Shown in pieces: positions 16,964 through 26,049 of a stretch of DNA of 64,000 nt. Source of the DNA: JABDGV01 sp964577935 (lineage in GTDB: Bacteria; Chlamydiota; Chlamydiia; Chlamydiales; FEN-1388); NCBI GenBank assembly GCA_964577935.1, contig CAZOAJ010000002.1, positions 94,071 to 158,070 of the forward strand. The letters are read 5' to 3'. The position numbers and the translations under genes are program-made. The number at the start of each line of letters is the position of its first letter. Position 1 is the stretch's first letter. Below the pieces are notes generated by a model. That model searched no databases. It had not been told where the DNA came from and saw only the letters and a list, made by a program, of their open reading frames with translations.

Positions 16964-17495
16964 CCTTCTTCAAGAAGGAATAGAAAGAGAAGAAAAACAT
17001 CGAATAGAAAATCAGGTCAATACCAATAAAGAGGCCTAAAACCCATGTAGCGTTCCATGGAAGCCCTGCAAATATCAATGCTGACAAGAATATCGAAATT
17101 ATGGCACTTAAAAACATCCACCATTTCTGGCTCGATTCAAAAGCAAAAGCCCAAGAAAATTTAAAAATCCCCTCAAGCATAAAGAATACGGCCATAAGTG
17201 TTGTCAAAGCAACAATCCCCTGAAGAGGCCGGACCAGAAGAAATGCACCGCATACAATGGTTAAAATCGACCAGAGGAGAGAGACCCACGCCCCTTGAGA
17301 ACCCCAGATTTTCCCGGTACGAAAAAGCTGTGTAAGACCTGCAGCACATAAGATTGCCCCGATGCAGATATCATATACAACAGCAAACAAAAATGGCGTC
17401 AGAAGGGCCCATATACCGAGGAGCATACATATCACTCCCTCGAACAAAACAAGACCTTTGTTTTTTTGTAAGACAGGATACATACCAGAACCCAT
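16953..17495 (-). CDS. HdeD-family (DUF308) membrane protein
   Basis: This 180-residue protein has six hydrophobic helices in three pairs, the pattern of HdeD/DUF308 proteins, with typical segments such as LFEGVICMLLGIWALLTPF and WSILTIVCGAFLLVRP. HdeD of E. coli takes part in acid resistance; for other members the role is unknown. AAGGAGA seven bases before the ATG sets the start. It follows the terC-type gene on the same strand after an 80-base gap. Confidence 0.85.
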   Translation of the reverse strand: MGSGMYPVLQKNKGLVLFEGVICMLLGIWALLTPFLFAVVYDICIGAILCAAGLTQLFRTGKIWGSQGAWVSLLWSILTIVCGAFLLVRPLQGIVALTTLMAVFFMLEGIFKFSWAFAFESSQKWWMFLSAIISIFLSALIFAGLPWNATWVLGLFIGIDLIFYSMFFFSFYSFLKKDQA

Positions 17496-17575
17496 AGGAA
17501 TCTCTCCTTTTTAAAATAATTACTATAAATATCAGAAGTTCGATTGAATTGCTATAGGAACTGCTCAAGACTTCT

Positions 17576-18514
17576 TTATCTTTTGGAATTTCGAATAACC
17601 GATAAAATCGTTGCCATAATCAATATCCCAAAAATCAAAGAGAGAGAGAACATTATTGGAATTTGAATGTACCCAGAGACAACCATTTTTATTCCAATAA
17701 ACATCAATATGCACGCTAAGGCATGCTGCAGGTAATAAAACAATCCCATGTAATGAGAAAGAGCAAAGTAGAGGGACCTCAACCCTAATATCGCTAAGAT
17801 ATTAGAGGTATAGACAATGAATGGATCCTGCGTAATACCAATAATTGCCGGAATTGAATCGATTGCGAAAATAATATCTGTTGTTTCAACAGCTAAAACA
17901 GCTAAAAAAAGAGGCGTTGCAAAGAGTTGCCCGGCTCTTCGAACAAAAAAGGCATCTTTTTCATACTCATGAGAAATAGGAAAAAAATATCCAAAGATTC
18001 TTATACATATATTTTTTTCGGGATGAACCTGATTTTCTTCTTTCGACCACAGCTTAATACCGGTAGCGACGAGAAAAAAACCAAAGATGTAGACCAGCCA
18101 GTGAAAATTCTGAATGAGCGCAAGTCCTCCGACTATAAAGAGCGCTCGCATAAGAATTGCACCGATGAGTCCCCAAGTAAGAACCGTGTGAATGAGATGC
18201 TTTGGAACTTTAAAATAGGAAAAAATTACCGAAAAAACAAAAAGGTTATCAATACTCAGCGACTTTTCAACCAGATACCCAGCCAGAAAATTTATAGCGC
18301 TTTCTGGTCCTTTCCAGAAATAGATATACACATTAAAACCGAGAGCTAAAAGAATCCAAAAAGCACTCATAGAAAGGGCTTCTTTTGTCTGGATAACGTG
18401 CGCTTTCCGGTGAAGATAGAATGCATCAAGACATATAAGGACAAGCACAACTACGTTGAACCCAACCCAAAAGAGAATTTGTTCCGACATTTCAATACAT
18501 ATTTTCGTAGACAC
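17576..18514 (-). CDS. TerC/Alx-family integral membrane protein
   Basis: The protein (312 residues) has about nine membrane helices with the TerC signature: EKSLSIDNLFVFSVIF and AVETTDIIFAIDSIPAI, each carrying conserved acidic residues in the membrane. This layout fits Alx/TerC proteins, linked to manganese export or tellurite and pH response. The start is a GTG at 18514 with AGG six bases upstream; ATG 18490 is a less supported option. The upstream gap of about 120 bases shows no convincing yybP-ykoY riboswitch. Confidence 0.9.
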   Translation of the reverse strand: MSTKICIEMSEQILFWVGFNVVVLVLICLDAFYLHRKAHVIQTKEALSMSAFWILLALGFNVYIYFWKGPESAINFLAGYLVEKSLSIDNLFVFSVIFSYFKVPKHLIHTVLTWGLIGAILMRALFIVGGLALIQNFHWLVYIFGFFLVATGIKLWSKEENQVHPEKNICIRIFGYFFPISHEYEKDAFFVRRAGQLFATPLFLAVLAVETTDIIFAIDSIPAIIGITQDPFIVYTSNILAILGLRSLYFALSHYMGLFYYLQHALACILMFIGIKMVVSGYIQIPIMFSLSLIFGILIMATILSVIRNSKR

Positions 18515-18596
18515 CTCATACCTGATTTAGAAGCGTACTCGCAAATAAATTTATCGAATTGATCTAAAATTAGGCGTTATTTAACCAAAAGCATTG

Positions 18597-18629
18597 AAAA
18601 AGCAGACCATTTTTTTAAAACGGTCTGCT
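18597..18629 (-). terminator. intrinsic terminator
   Basis: On the minus strand AGCAGACC pairs perfectly with GGTCTGCT around a 13-base loop and is followed by TTTT. It lies six bases after the stop of the choloylglycine-hydrolase-family gene and ends that transcript. Confidence 0.8.
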
Positions 18630-18635
18630 GCTCTT

Positions 18636-19700
18636 CTAAATCTGAGAAAATGACTCCTGAGGAATATCAGCCCCTTTTAAAGGACGATTTATAGGCTTTT
18701 GCACTGTTTTTGCTAATTCTTTAAGGCTTACTTTCTGATAGTTGAGATCACCATACGTTCTATAGTATAAATCACCTTGAGATAAATCTTTTACAACAAC
18801 CCATTGCGTAAAATCAAATTTCCCATCAGTTGATTGTATCCCTCCATAAGGAATATCAACGGTGTTCAAGAGGTGAAACGCCAAATTTATTCCCTCTTGA
18901 CTATCTCTAGCTCGTTTTACGAAATCCTTGATAAGGGCTATCCGTACAAAACGAGAGGGAGGGGTCCAATCTCCAGGAATCCCTAGCATGCCCGTTCCTT
19001 GGCCTGTAGGATTTAAGACAGTCCCATTGCAGTTTATAGATCCAGCATTCATTGCAGAAAGATTTATATAATTTCTGAGATTCGTCTGATGCCAACTAAA
19101 CTCTGGGGCATTTGTAAGAACACCTACATCATTTTTCGTGATCTTCATCACGCCTTGAATAAATTCAATGACAATACTTTTTCCACTCTTATCGTGGATT
19201 GCAAAATGAAGTGGAGGAACGCTATTAATAACAGGCACGGGGTGGGCCCAAATCCGAACCCGCTGCAATGCATCCTGAACTTCTTCAACCGTTGCGAAGC
19301 TCCCTAAAACCCATCTCCCTATATCTTCAAGAGGAATAGTAACAGATGGATCATTCATCATAATACGAGGATACTGTGTTCCTGGCAGCCATAGCTCACC
19401 AAAAGACAATCCCTGTTCATTGACGCCATCACATATGATATCAGGAAGAAAGGCTCCAACACCAATATATGCATATTTTGAAGTCCAAGACAATCCTCTT
19501 TGATTGTCAAAAACTGATGTTCGAACCTCAATATTTTTTGGACAAAAAACTAAAGTCGAATTCAAAGGAGTTCCAAATTCCATCGAACGTCCATTGATCA
19601 TAGATCCATCTTCTGTCTTCAGAACGAAATCAGTGCATCCAGATAAGTACGTCATACCCAGACATGAACTAAGAAAAACACTCCGCACCCATTTTTTCAT
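18636..19700 (-). CDS. choloylglycine hydrolase-family amidase, exported
   Basis: This 354-residue protein belongs to the Ntn-hydrolase family of bile salt hydrolases and penicillin V acylases, which cut linear amide bonds. A signal peptide (MKKWVRSVFLSSCLGMTYLSG) ends directly before C22, and CTDFVLKTEDG has the family's nucleophile-cysteine context; removal of the signal would expose this cysteine. R38 of GRSMEFG, LTNAPEFSWH and the NPTG segment also fit. Because LSGC also looks like a lipobox, lipidation is a competing fate. In an intracellular bacterium the likely substrates are host or bacterial N-acyl amides rather than bile salts. Confidence 0.85.
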   Translation of the reverse strand: MKKWVRSVFLSSCLGMTYLSGCTDFVLKTEDGSMINGRSMEFGTPLNSTLVFCPKNIEVRTSVFDNQRGLSWTSKYAYIGVGAFLPDIICDGVNEQGLSFGELWLPGTQYPRIMMNDPSVTIPLEDIGRWVLGSFATVEEVQDALQRVRIWAHPVPVINSVPPLHFAIHDKSGKSIVIEFIQGVMKITKNDVGVLTNAPEFSWHQTNLRNYINLSAMNAGSINCNGTVLNPTGQGTGMLGIPGDWTPPSRFVRIALIKDFVKRARDSQEGINLAFHLLNTVDIPYGGIQSTDGKFDFTQWVVVKDLSQGDLYYRTYGDLNYQKVSLKELAKTVQKPINRPLKGADIPQESFSQI

Positions 19701-19719
19701 TTTAAAAGTCCTTCTTCAT

Positions 19720-21153
19720 TTAGTTTGGGATAATTTTTACAGTAAATATATACGGCGATGCAGCTGAGTCTGAAGGAGCATTCGTATTTGGAAGCGTACT
19801 TTGAATCCCTCCAACAATATATCCGATCGTTTTTGGTTTCTTGATCTTATCGAGCTTCAGGACCCCGTTTTGATACTTGCATAAACCATCTACAGGAATA
19901 AAGTAGGCTCCTGCTCCGAACAAAAGTCTATTTCCGGGATTTGAAGATTTAGAAAGAATAACGGGATACTCTACTGGAAGAAGATACTGTTTAAAACGAT
20001 TCTTCCTATCAATTTTAATCGCAGTAATCTGATCTGTAAAAGGAACTTCAGAATCGGTAAGAAACTGACCATTCTCAAAGTAACCATAGGTAAGACCTCC
20101 AAAGAGAAGAGAATAGAAATCACCCTTCCTTTCCGAATAAAGCCCAATATTTGCCGACTGATAAATATTCATAGCTTGCTTAAACGTTTGAGGATCATTT
20201 GGATCTTTCATAAAGCAAGAGCCCTTTGCGGAAATCTCAACAGGAACATTCCAGATCCCTCCGGAGAGAGTAAAAACCCCTGATAAAGCAACAAGAGATT
20301 GGCTCAGCTTATGATCTTTTGGTCGAATCACAGGTATGACGTTTAAGTCGCGTCGTCTGAAGTTTGGATCTGGAAGAGATGGCTTTGATGAAATGAAATC
20401 TACTTTTAATTTCTTTCCATCATCTTTTATCCAAAACCGTCTTACTTGTTGCGTATACTCACCATTGGAAGAATCTGTATAAAACCCAGTAAAGTTTTGC
20501 CCAAAAACTAAAAGAACAGGGTTATCCCCAATACGGGTCATATGGCCACCCGTTACTCTTAGACTTGGATGAAAAGCTTGTCTGATATGTTTTTTAGCAG
20601 ACTCACCACAATGAGATCCCTTTTTGACCCATTTCATCATACCGGGGATATCTATCGCAGTAAGAGTATTTTTTGTTGAAAACTCACCCGTAGACTGTAT
20701 CACGCCATATCCGCCTGAAACATACAAGGTATGACCTGATTGAAAAAACTGAGGACTCGTCACTGAAAGAGTGTCTATCTCTTCCGCAGTTAAGCGAGAA
20801 CTGGGATCTTCTAATGACCTATAGTGGACGCATCTTTTGATGGGATCGACAACAAACACAAGTTTATTCTGCTTATTAGGTGGAAAGTTATCATCACCAG
20901 GCCCAAAGTTATGAAGACCATTGCTCCTTCCCATAAGAAGAAGCCATTTTCCCTTATATGAACCAAAAACGTACGATTGAATTCCTTGAGGAAGTTTAAA
21001 CGAAGCTTTTTCAATGCAAACTCGAAAAGGCAAGCTTCCATTTGTTATCACTGAACTTGTTGTTGGAGTTTGATTGTCAGCATGACTGACTACAGGTAAA
21101 AAGCACGAAGCAGCAAATACAAGAAGAGACAAAAAACGATTTGATTTGACCAT
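19720..21153 (-). CDS. exported protein, probable beta-propeller, function unknown
   Basis: The protein (477 residues) starts with a clear signal peptide (FLSLLVFAASCFLPVVSHA). The mature part is rich in short beta strands and Gly-aromatic turns, with blade-like segments such as KWLLLMGRSNG, HTLYVSGGYG, PVLLVFGQNFTGFYTD, LVALSGVFTLSGG, YSLLFGGLTYGY and RLLFGAGAYFIP. That is about six or seven kelch-like blades. I do not recognise a specific family. It is 8 bases downstream of the TolB-like gene and 20 bases upstream of the amidase gene, so the three form one minus-strand unit encoding exported proteins. Confidence 0.75.
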   Translation of the reverse strand: MVKSNRFLSLLVFAASCFLPVVSHADNQTPTTSSVITNGSLPFRVCIEKASFKLPQGIQSYVFGSYKGKWLLLMGRSNGLHNFGPGDDNFPPNKQNKLVFVVDPIKRCVHYRSLEDPSSRLTAEEIDTLSVTSPQFFQSGHTLYVSGGYGVIQSTGEFSTKNTLTAIDIPGMMKWVKKGSHCGESAKKHIRQAFHPSLRVTGGHMTRIGDNPVLLVFGQNFTGFYTDSSNGEYTQQVRRFWIKDDGKKLKVDFISSKPSLPDPNFRRRDLNVIPVIRPKDHKLSQSLVALSGVFTLSGGIWNVPVEISAKGSCFMKDPNDPQTFKQAMNIYQSANIGLYSERKGDFYSLLFGGLTYGYFENGQFLTDSEVPFTDQITAIKIDRKNRFKQYLLPVEYPVILSKSSNPGNRLLFGAGAYFIPVDGLCKYQNGVLKLDKIKKPKTIGYIVGGIQSTLPNTNAPSDSAASPYIFTVKIIPN

Positions 21154-21161
21154 ACAACCGC

Positions 21162-22196
21162 CTATTTTAATTCCTCTGGCATATCAAATTCTGCAATAAA
21201 AATTTGACAAGTTTTATCGCTTCCTCGCTTCGAGGTCCACATGAGCTTGTCTCCTTGTCTATTAAAAACAGGAATCCCATCAAAGCCAATCGAGTTAGTC
21301 AATCGATGCTCGGCTCCTGTTCGAATATTTTTAAGATATATCTCATACCGGTCATGTCCATGAAGTGATGTTGTATAAGCAATAACATCGCCTTGCGGAT
21401 GCCAATAAGGAGCCCAATTAACTTCTGCGTTATTTGTTATCTGAAAAAGACCTGTTCCATCCGTATTTATGCAGTAGATTTGCAGGTAGTGACGCTTAAT
21501 ACGATCACTTCGAAACAATATTTTCTTTCCATCCGGAGAGAAGAAGGGGCCACCATTATAGCAGTCTTTGGTCCTGGTTACCTGATACACATCCGACCCA
21601 TCGGAATTCATTGTATAGATATTCATGTAGCCATCACGGTTACTTGCAAACACAATTTTGCTCCCATCAGGCGAATAAGCACATTCTGCTGAATAACTTG
21701 CACCCGATGTAAGAGGAATAAGGTTTGTTCCATCCAGGTCTGCTTCGTAGATATTCATATAGGAGGTAAAATCCCAAGTATATTCAGAACCCTCTCTTTT
21801 ATAGCCAGGAGCCGAAAGTGGAGTGCTTAGAACAGGGTCTTCATGACTTGAAGCAAAAATAATTTTTGTTCCATCTGGTTTAAAGTTAGCACATGTACAT
21901 GCCCCCTTTCCTGTACTGACCATAACAGGCGCTCGATCGGCCAACACAAGGTCAAGAGTATAAATTTGATATTGTTTTTGGCCTGAAGGAACAGCTTGAA
22001 AGATAATTGAATCTCCATCCGGTGAAAAATAGGCTTCACCCGCCTTTTCAAAACCCATCGAGGAGTAGGTAATCTGCTGAATATTTCTTAATGATTGCTC
22101 GTTCATCCCTTGATCAATTGGATAGATCGAGGAATATACATCGGATGATGCAACGGCATAGACGAATATAGTAAAAATCTTTAAAAATGATTCCAT
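21162..22196 (-). CDS. exported TolB-like (PD40) beta-propeller protein
   Basis: The protein (344 residues) has repeated PD40 blades of the TolB/WD40-like type: YFSPDGDSIIFQ, NFKPDGTKIIFAS, YSPDGSKIVFASNRDG, FFSPDGKKILFRSDR, YWHPQGDVIAYTT and FNRQGDKLMWTSKRG. An N-terminal signal (MESFLKIFTIFVYAVASS) indicates export. The N-terminal TolB domain is absent, so it is not the Pal-Tol component itself. The start at 22196 is taken over a longer reading because the signal peptide begins there and AAGAAG lies upstream. It is divergent from the channel-like gene, 34 bases away. Confidence 0.88.
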   Translation of the reverse strand: MESFLKIFTIFVYAVASSDVYSSIYPIDQGMNEQSLRNIQQITYSSMGFEKAGEAYFSPDGDSIIFQAVPSGQKQYQIYTLDLVLADRAPVMVSTGKGACTCANFKPDGTKIIFASSHEDPVLSTPLSAPGYKREGSEYTWDFTSYMNIYEADLDGTNLIPLTSGASYSAECAYSPDGSKIVFASNRDGYMNIYTMNSDGSDVYQVTRTKDCYNGGPFFSPDGKKILFRSDRIKRHYLQIYCINTDGTGLFQITNNAEVNWAPYWHPQGDVIAYTTSLHGHDRYEIYLKNIRTGAEHRLTNSIGFDGIPVFNRQGDKLMWTSKRGSDKTCQIFIAEFDMPEELK

Positions 22197-22230
22197 TGAT
22201 ACGTATCTTCTTTTCGTGAGGGTTACTCTT

Positions 22231-22584
22231 ATGTTTGAAAAAGAGGGATCACCTCTACTCCCAAAAAGACAATTTTTCAAGAGAGTTTTTTACAGTTTCA
22301 TCCTAGCGATAGCAATAGTTGTTGTTTCCGTACTCATAGGGATGTTTGGATATCGATTTTTTGAAGATACTCCCTGGATTAATGCCTTTTTAGATTCGAC
22401 CATGACTGTCTCAGGCGTCGGTGCGTTTTCTGAACTTCGAACAAGTGGCGGAAAAATCTTTGCCGGACTCTTCGCTCTTTATGGAAGTTTTGTTCTTGTT
22501 GTAACGGTTTCGATTGTTCTTGCACCGATTATTCATCGCCTACTTCACTCATTTCACGCAGACGATGATGGAGATCCTGGATGA
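22231..22584 (+). CDS. small two-helix ion-channel-like membrane protein
   Basis: The protein has 117 residues and two membrane helices (FYSFILAIAIVVVSVLIGMF and a C-terminal FAGLFALYGSFVLVVTVSIVL) around a pore-like segment FLDSTMTVSGVGAF. The ending APIIHRLLHSFHADDD is typical of a bacterial family annotated as potassium-channel (Ion_trans_2) proteins. The segment reads TVSGVG rather than the K+ filter TVGYG, so potassium selectivity is doubtful. ATG 22231 has GAGGG eight bases upstream, which decides the start over GTG 22216. Confidence 0.7.
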   Translation: MFEKEGSPLLPKRQFFKRVFYSFILAIAIVVVSVLIGMFGYRFFEDTPWINAFLDSTMTVSGVGAFSELRTSGGKIFAGLFALYGSFVLVVTVSIVLAPIIHRLLHSFHADDDGDPG

Positions 22585-22943
22585 GTAAAAGAGTGTGTTA
22601 TAGCAGCAATTTGTTAAAATGGAGCTATTAATTAAAAATTAAATTATTAATAGATTTCAATATCTCCTCTTCATTTACTATTTCCTGCCTGAAAACGAGG
22701 GAGTAGCCATTCAAGAAAAATTCTCTCAATACCCGTTTTCGATAAATCCTGTTTTTTCTTGGTGATGCAGCTATTAAACTTTCATAGTTCGGTTCTGAAA
22801 GAAACTTTCACATATATCACAGCAATAAAGATTCTTTATAATTGATAGGTAACAAGCTTATATTGTGGTATACTGACTTTCTATAAATACTTTGTATAAT
22901 ATTAATATTATTCCTTTCTTTATTTACATTTAGGGGAGAAATT
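22585..22943 (+). promoter_or_regulatory. A+T-rich gap with probable promoter and strong ribosome site
   Basis: I see no gene here. TATAAT at 22895-22900 is a consensus -10 box, with only a weak -35 (ACTGAC/CTGACT) upstream. AGGGGAG sits about eight bases before the ATG of the RAP-domain gene, one of the strongest ribosome sites in the window. No conserved RNA was recognised. Confidence 0.4.
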
Positions 22944-24575
22944 ATGTCTTTTAGCCAACAACTACAAAATGCATCGATTAGGAATATTCCTGTTTCATAC
23001 GAAGAACAAAATAATACCGTTCCTGTTATAAAACATAATTTTCAGGAATTTGTATTTAATCGAAATGCAACCCCATTTATTCCAAAATTTTTTCCATATG
23101 TTCCTCAAATTGAGCAATATCGCTCGAAACAAAATAACAGTAAAAAACAGCTACTTCTCAATAAACCTATAGATGTCTTAGCTCCAACACAACAGAAAAC
23201 GAAAAATATTCTTGTCAATCATGAGGTCCGTCAACTTTCATCAGTAAATCCTCAAAAAAATCTCTTGAGCAATTGTAAAAGCACCTCGGCTGATGAAGTA
23301 TTCGCAACTTTTGATAGTCAACTCAAAGGGCGGCAATACTATAAAAATATTTCTATTTGTGCTCTGTCCTATCTGAATAAAAAAAATAATAGTTGCGGGT
23401 TTCTAAAGAATTTAATCAACAAACTAAGCGAAAAAATTTTTCAACAGTCAGTGGATAAAGAACATTTATCTGATAAATCGTTTATTACTTTGCTTAAAAC
23501 AATTCAATCTACAGAAACATACGTACCTGCAAGGAATGAGGAAACAGCTTTACGAATCATCCTCTTTAAAACTACTCTTTTAGGTCCTCCTTCACTCCAA
23601 TTTCCATCCTTCGAGCAGACATTAGAAGCTATTCAACTGTGTAAACGCGACAGGTCTACAATACTAAGTATCATAGAGGACTGCAGTCTAGATATCCTTC
23701 ATGAAGCCACATACGAACAACTCAACAAAATTTTCTCTACGCTTCTCAACGAACGAATCTATAAATCAGATTTTGTAGAATCTCTTTTATGGGGTGCTTG
23801 TGCCCTTATTAAACTGAATAATGAACAAAAAAATTTTAGCCAAGAAGCTCTAGATCTTTGCTTTTATTCTTTAAAAGTAATGTCCAATTTTGGACATATT
23901 CATCAGGATCTCTTCAGAAGCATTGAAGAATTTGGCCTTGAAATCTGCTCCTACCTTCCCAAGCTAAAAGGAGTAATTAAACTTTCAGGCGAATTGTTAC
24001 GTTGCTACGCAGTAATACGCACAAGCGTTGAAGAGAGCTCGAAGCACGCTCCGTTAGAACTTGAACAACCTGAAAGAATAAAATCGCTCTTTTCTTCATG
24101 GCCACATCAAATCGATTCTTCAACTATCAACTGTCTCAAACTTTACCAAGAGGCTCATTCAAAAGGACTTATCACCTCTTTTGCACTCGATCTCAACTCA
24201 AAGGCTCTTGATAGCGGTGTATCTTTAACCTGTCCTTCAAGATCGCAATCGATAGTTTGGCAACAGCTCCAAAAATCACTTCCTGAGTACACCTTTAAAA
24301 CTGAACATCTGATCTGCAGCTGCTTAAGTATCGACATTGCAGTTCTTGATAAAAACAATCACCTTCTGATGGCTATCGAGATCGATGGTGATCATCATTT
24401 TTTCACCGACACGAGCGGCGAACGGCGTGAAAGAAAAGTGTCAGGTAAAGATAAATTTCGAGACAAACTTTTGGAAGCCGAGGGATGCAAAATCTACCAC
24501 ATCCCAATTTCCAAATGCACACATCCTGAAATAAATGAGGAAATTGAATATATTTCAGAGTTCTTAAGCAAGTAG
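22944..24575 (+). CDS. RAP-domain protein, probable RNA-binding or nuclease-fold
   Basis: In this 543-residue protein the last 95 or so residues fit the RAP domain, a restriction-endonuclease-like fold first seen in apicomplexan and mitochondrial RNA-binding proteins: SIDIAVLDKNNHLL, AIEIDGDHHF, then RDKLLEAEGCKIYHIPISK. Upstream lies a long helical region of possible degenerate repeats (LCKRDRSTILSIIEDCS, EATYEQLNKIFSTLL), comparable to the helical arrays preceding RAP domains in eukaryotes. No signal peptide is seen. It may act on RNA or be an effector. The family call rests on the C-terminal pattern alone. Confidence 0.65.
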   Translation: MSFSQQLQNASIRNIPVSYEEQNNTVPVIKHNFQEFVFNRNATPFIPKFFPYVPQIEQYRSKQNNSKKQLLLNKPIDVLAPTQQKTKNILVNHEVRQLSSVNPQKNLLSNCKSTSADEVFATFDSQLKGRQYYKNISICALSYLNKKNNSCGFLKNLINKLSEKIFQQSVDKEHLSDKSFITLLKTIQSTETYVPARNEETALRIILFKTTLLGPPSLQFPSFEQTLEAIQLCKRDRSTILSIIEDCSLDILHEATYEQLNKIFSTLLNERIYKSDFVESLLWGACALIKLNNEQKNFSQEALDLCFYSLKVMSNFGHIHQDLFRSIEEFGLEICSYLPKLKGVIKLSGELLRCYAVIRTSVEESSKHAPLELEQPERIKSLFSSWPHQIDSSTINCLKLYQEAHSKGLITSFALDLNSKALDSGVSLTCPSRSQSIVWQQLQKSLPEYTFKTEHLICSCLSIDIAVLDKNNHLLMAIEIDGDHHFFTDTSGERRERKVSGKDKFRDKLLEAEGCKIYHIPISKCTHPEINEEIEYISEFLSK

Positions 24576-24606
24576 TATCCACCTTATCTTAAGACATAAT
24601 CAATAG

Positions 24607-25317
24607 GTGCAGCAGGTGAAGATAGACTCTCGATCCGTTATCGATCTGACACACATAATTGATCAAAATATTCCGACATGGAACGGAAGCTGCGGATTCC
24701 AATTAAGGAATATTCTCAATTACGAGCAGTGCGAAAAAGGAAAAGAGATTTGTCTCCATGAAATGTCTCTTTCGTGTGGAATTGGAACACACATAGATGC
24801 TCCAAGCCACTTTTTTCAATATCAATCGAGCGTTGACCAACTCTCTCTTTCAAGTTTAATAGGCCCTGCAATCCATCTTGATGTCTCTCACCTTGCTTCA
24901 AGCTCATTCAAGCTTAGTGCTCGAGATATCCAAGCCTTTGAGTTGGAATATGGAAAAATTCCCGCAGACACTCTTATCATTATCAATACAGGATGGAGCC
25001 GACTTTGGAATACTCCTGCACAGTATCGCAATGCTGATGAAAATGGAATTATGCACTTCCCTTCGGTTTCAAAAGAAGCCGCAGAATATTTACTTGAACG
25101 GAATGTCCTTGGAATAGCTATTGATACACTTTCCCCCGATCTTCCTGAAAGCGACTTCCCAGTTCATAAACTTTTTCTTGGAAATGGAAAATTCATTATA
25201 GAAAACGTAGCTCACCCAGACCTCCTCCCAAAGAAAGGAGCACTAGTCGCCGCTCTCCCAATGAACATTGAAGGGGCTTCAGAGGCCCCCATTAGACTGA
25301 TTGCATTTCTAGAATAG
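24607..25317 (+). CDS. cyclase family (kynurenine-formamidase-like) metal hydrolase
   Basis: The protein (236 residues) carries the cyclase/KynB signature: LTHIIDQNIPTWNG at the N-terminus and the metal-binding SCGIGTHIDAPSHFF (HxGTHxDxPxH type, with Gly-Ile-Gly before THID). LGIAIDTLSPD and IIENVAHPDLL also match. Relatives hydrolyse N-formylkynurenine or isatin. Substrate cannot be assigned, and no tryptophan-degradation genes are nearby. Two in-frame GTG codons (24607 and 24616) are the only starts in reach. It lies 31 bases after the RAP gene and ends before a strong hairpin. Confidence 0.85.
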   Translation: MQQVKIDSRSVIDLTHIIDQNIPTWNGSCGFQLRNILNYEQCEKGKEICLHEMSLSCGIGTHIDAPSHFFQYQSSVDQLSLSSLIGPAIHLDVSHLASSSFKLSARDIQAFELEYGKIPADTLIIINTGWSRLWNTPAQYRNADENGIMHFPSVSKEAAEYLLERNVLGIAIDTLSPDLPESDFPVHKLFLGNGKFIIENVAHPDLLPKKGALVAALPMNIEGASEAPIRLIAFLE

Positions 25318-25332
25318 AAATAAAACAACTCG

Positions 25333-25375
25333 ACACCTGATAGATAGCCATTAAGCTGCGCTACCTATCAGGTGT
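25333..25375. terminator. bidirectional terminator-like hairpin
   Basis: ACACCTGATAG pairs perfectly with CTATCAGGTGT (11 bases), and an inner TAGC/GCTA stem continues the hairpin. It lies between convergent genes. The T-rich side (minus strand) suits the lipoprotein gene better. Confidence 0.7.
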
Positions 25376-25406
25376 AAAATGTCTGACACAAACAGAACAG
25401 GCAGTT

Positions 25407-25802
25407 CTACGAAAGCTCCATTTTAATCACATTCTCTTTTGAATCATAAAATATTTTCACTACAAAAAATTTCTCCTCATCCATGCATGCTTCTACAGGT
25501 GTTCCAACAACTTCCCAAACTCCAAGAGTACATACATCAAGTGCCCCATGCATCAATGCGCGAGCGGCAGAACCTTTTTCCTTTTTAAACTGATAGGTCT
25601 CAACGAGCTCACCGGTAGACAATTTTTCTGTACTGATAATGGTAGGCCCATATGACAAAACTTGTCCGCGACTTCGAGAAGCTTGAACCTTGTCGATACT
25701 TGTACCTGATTTATTAGCTGCCATAACTACAGAACAGGAAGTAAAGATCGACATAAAAGCACTTAAAGAGATTATTCCGTTAAACATGAATTTAAATTTC
25801 AT
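25407..25802 (-). CDS. small exported protein, possible lipoprotein
   Basis: The protein has 131 residues and starts with a signal sequence (MKFKFMFNGIISLSAFMSIFTSC) that offers a lipobox-like FTSC, or cleavage after VVMAA. The C-terminal half contains ALMHGALDVCTLGVWEVVG followed by TPVEACM, a glycine-rich hydrophobic hairpin that could insert in a membrane. AAGGA six bases before the ATG sets the start at 25802, not at 25832. I do not know its function. The 248 bases upstream, before the transposase relic, contain no gene. Confidence 0.7.
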   Translation of the reverse strand: MKFKFMFNGIISLSAFMSIFTSCSVVMAANKSGTSIDKVQASRSRGQVLSYGPTIISTEKLSTGELVETYQFKKEKGSAARALMHGALDVCTLGVWEVVGTPVEACMDEEKFFVVKIFYDSKENVIKMELS

Positions 25803-26007
25803 TTTTTGTCCTTTTTTGTGAGAATTATGCAATTATAATTTCCGATTTTGCAACTAAAAATTATTAATAAATATCTAGTAGCCTTAAATACTTTATATTG
25901 TAAATCGCTTGGTATCCTGTAAGGACTGTGTTTCGTAACTCCCAATAAGCGAAGGACCTAATTAGGTTAACAACCTATTAAAATTTAAAATCAAAAAGAA
26001 GAAAAAC

Positions 26008-26019
26008 GGGGGGGGGGGG
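26008..26019. repeat. G12 homopolymer
   Basis: Twelve consecutive G residues stand out in an A+T-rich stretch just before the IS5-type relic. Such tracts change length easily. No reading frame appears to depend on it. Confidence 0.85.
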
Positions 26020-26049
26020 CAATTTTATCGCTACAACAAAAAAACCATC

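Noticed and set aside
18515..18596. Possible yybP-ykoY manganese riboswitch before the TerC/Alx gene
   Set aside because: The short leader lacks the expected paired loops and conserved bases.
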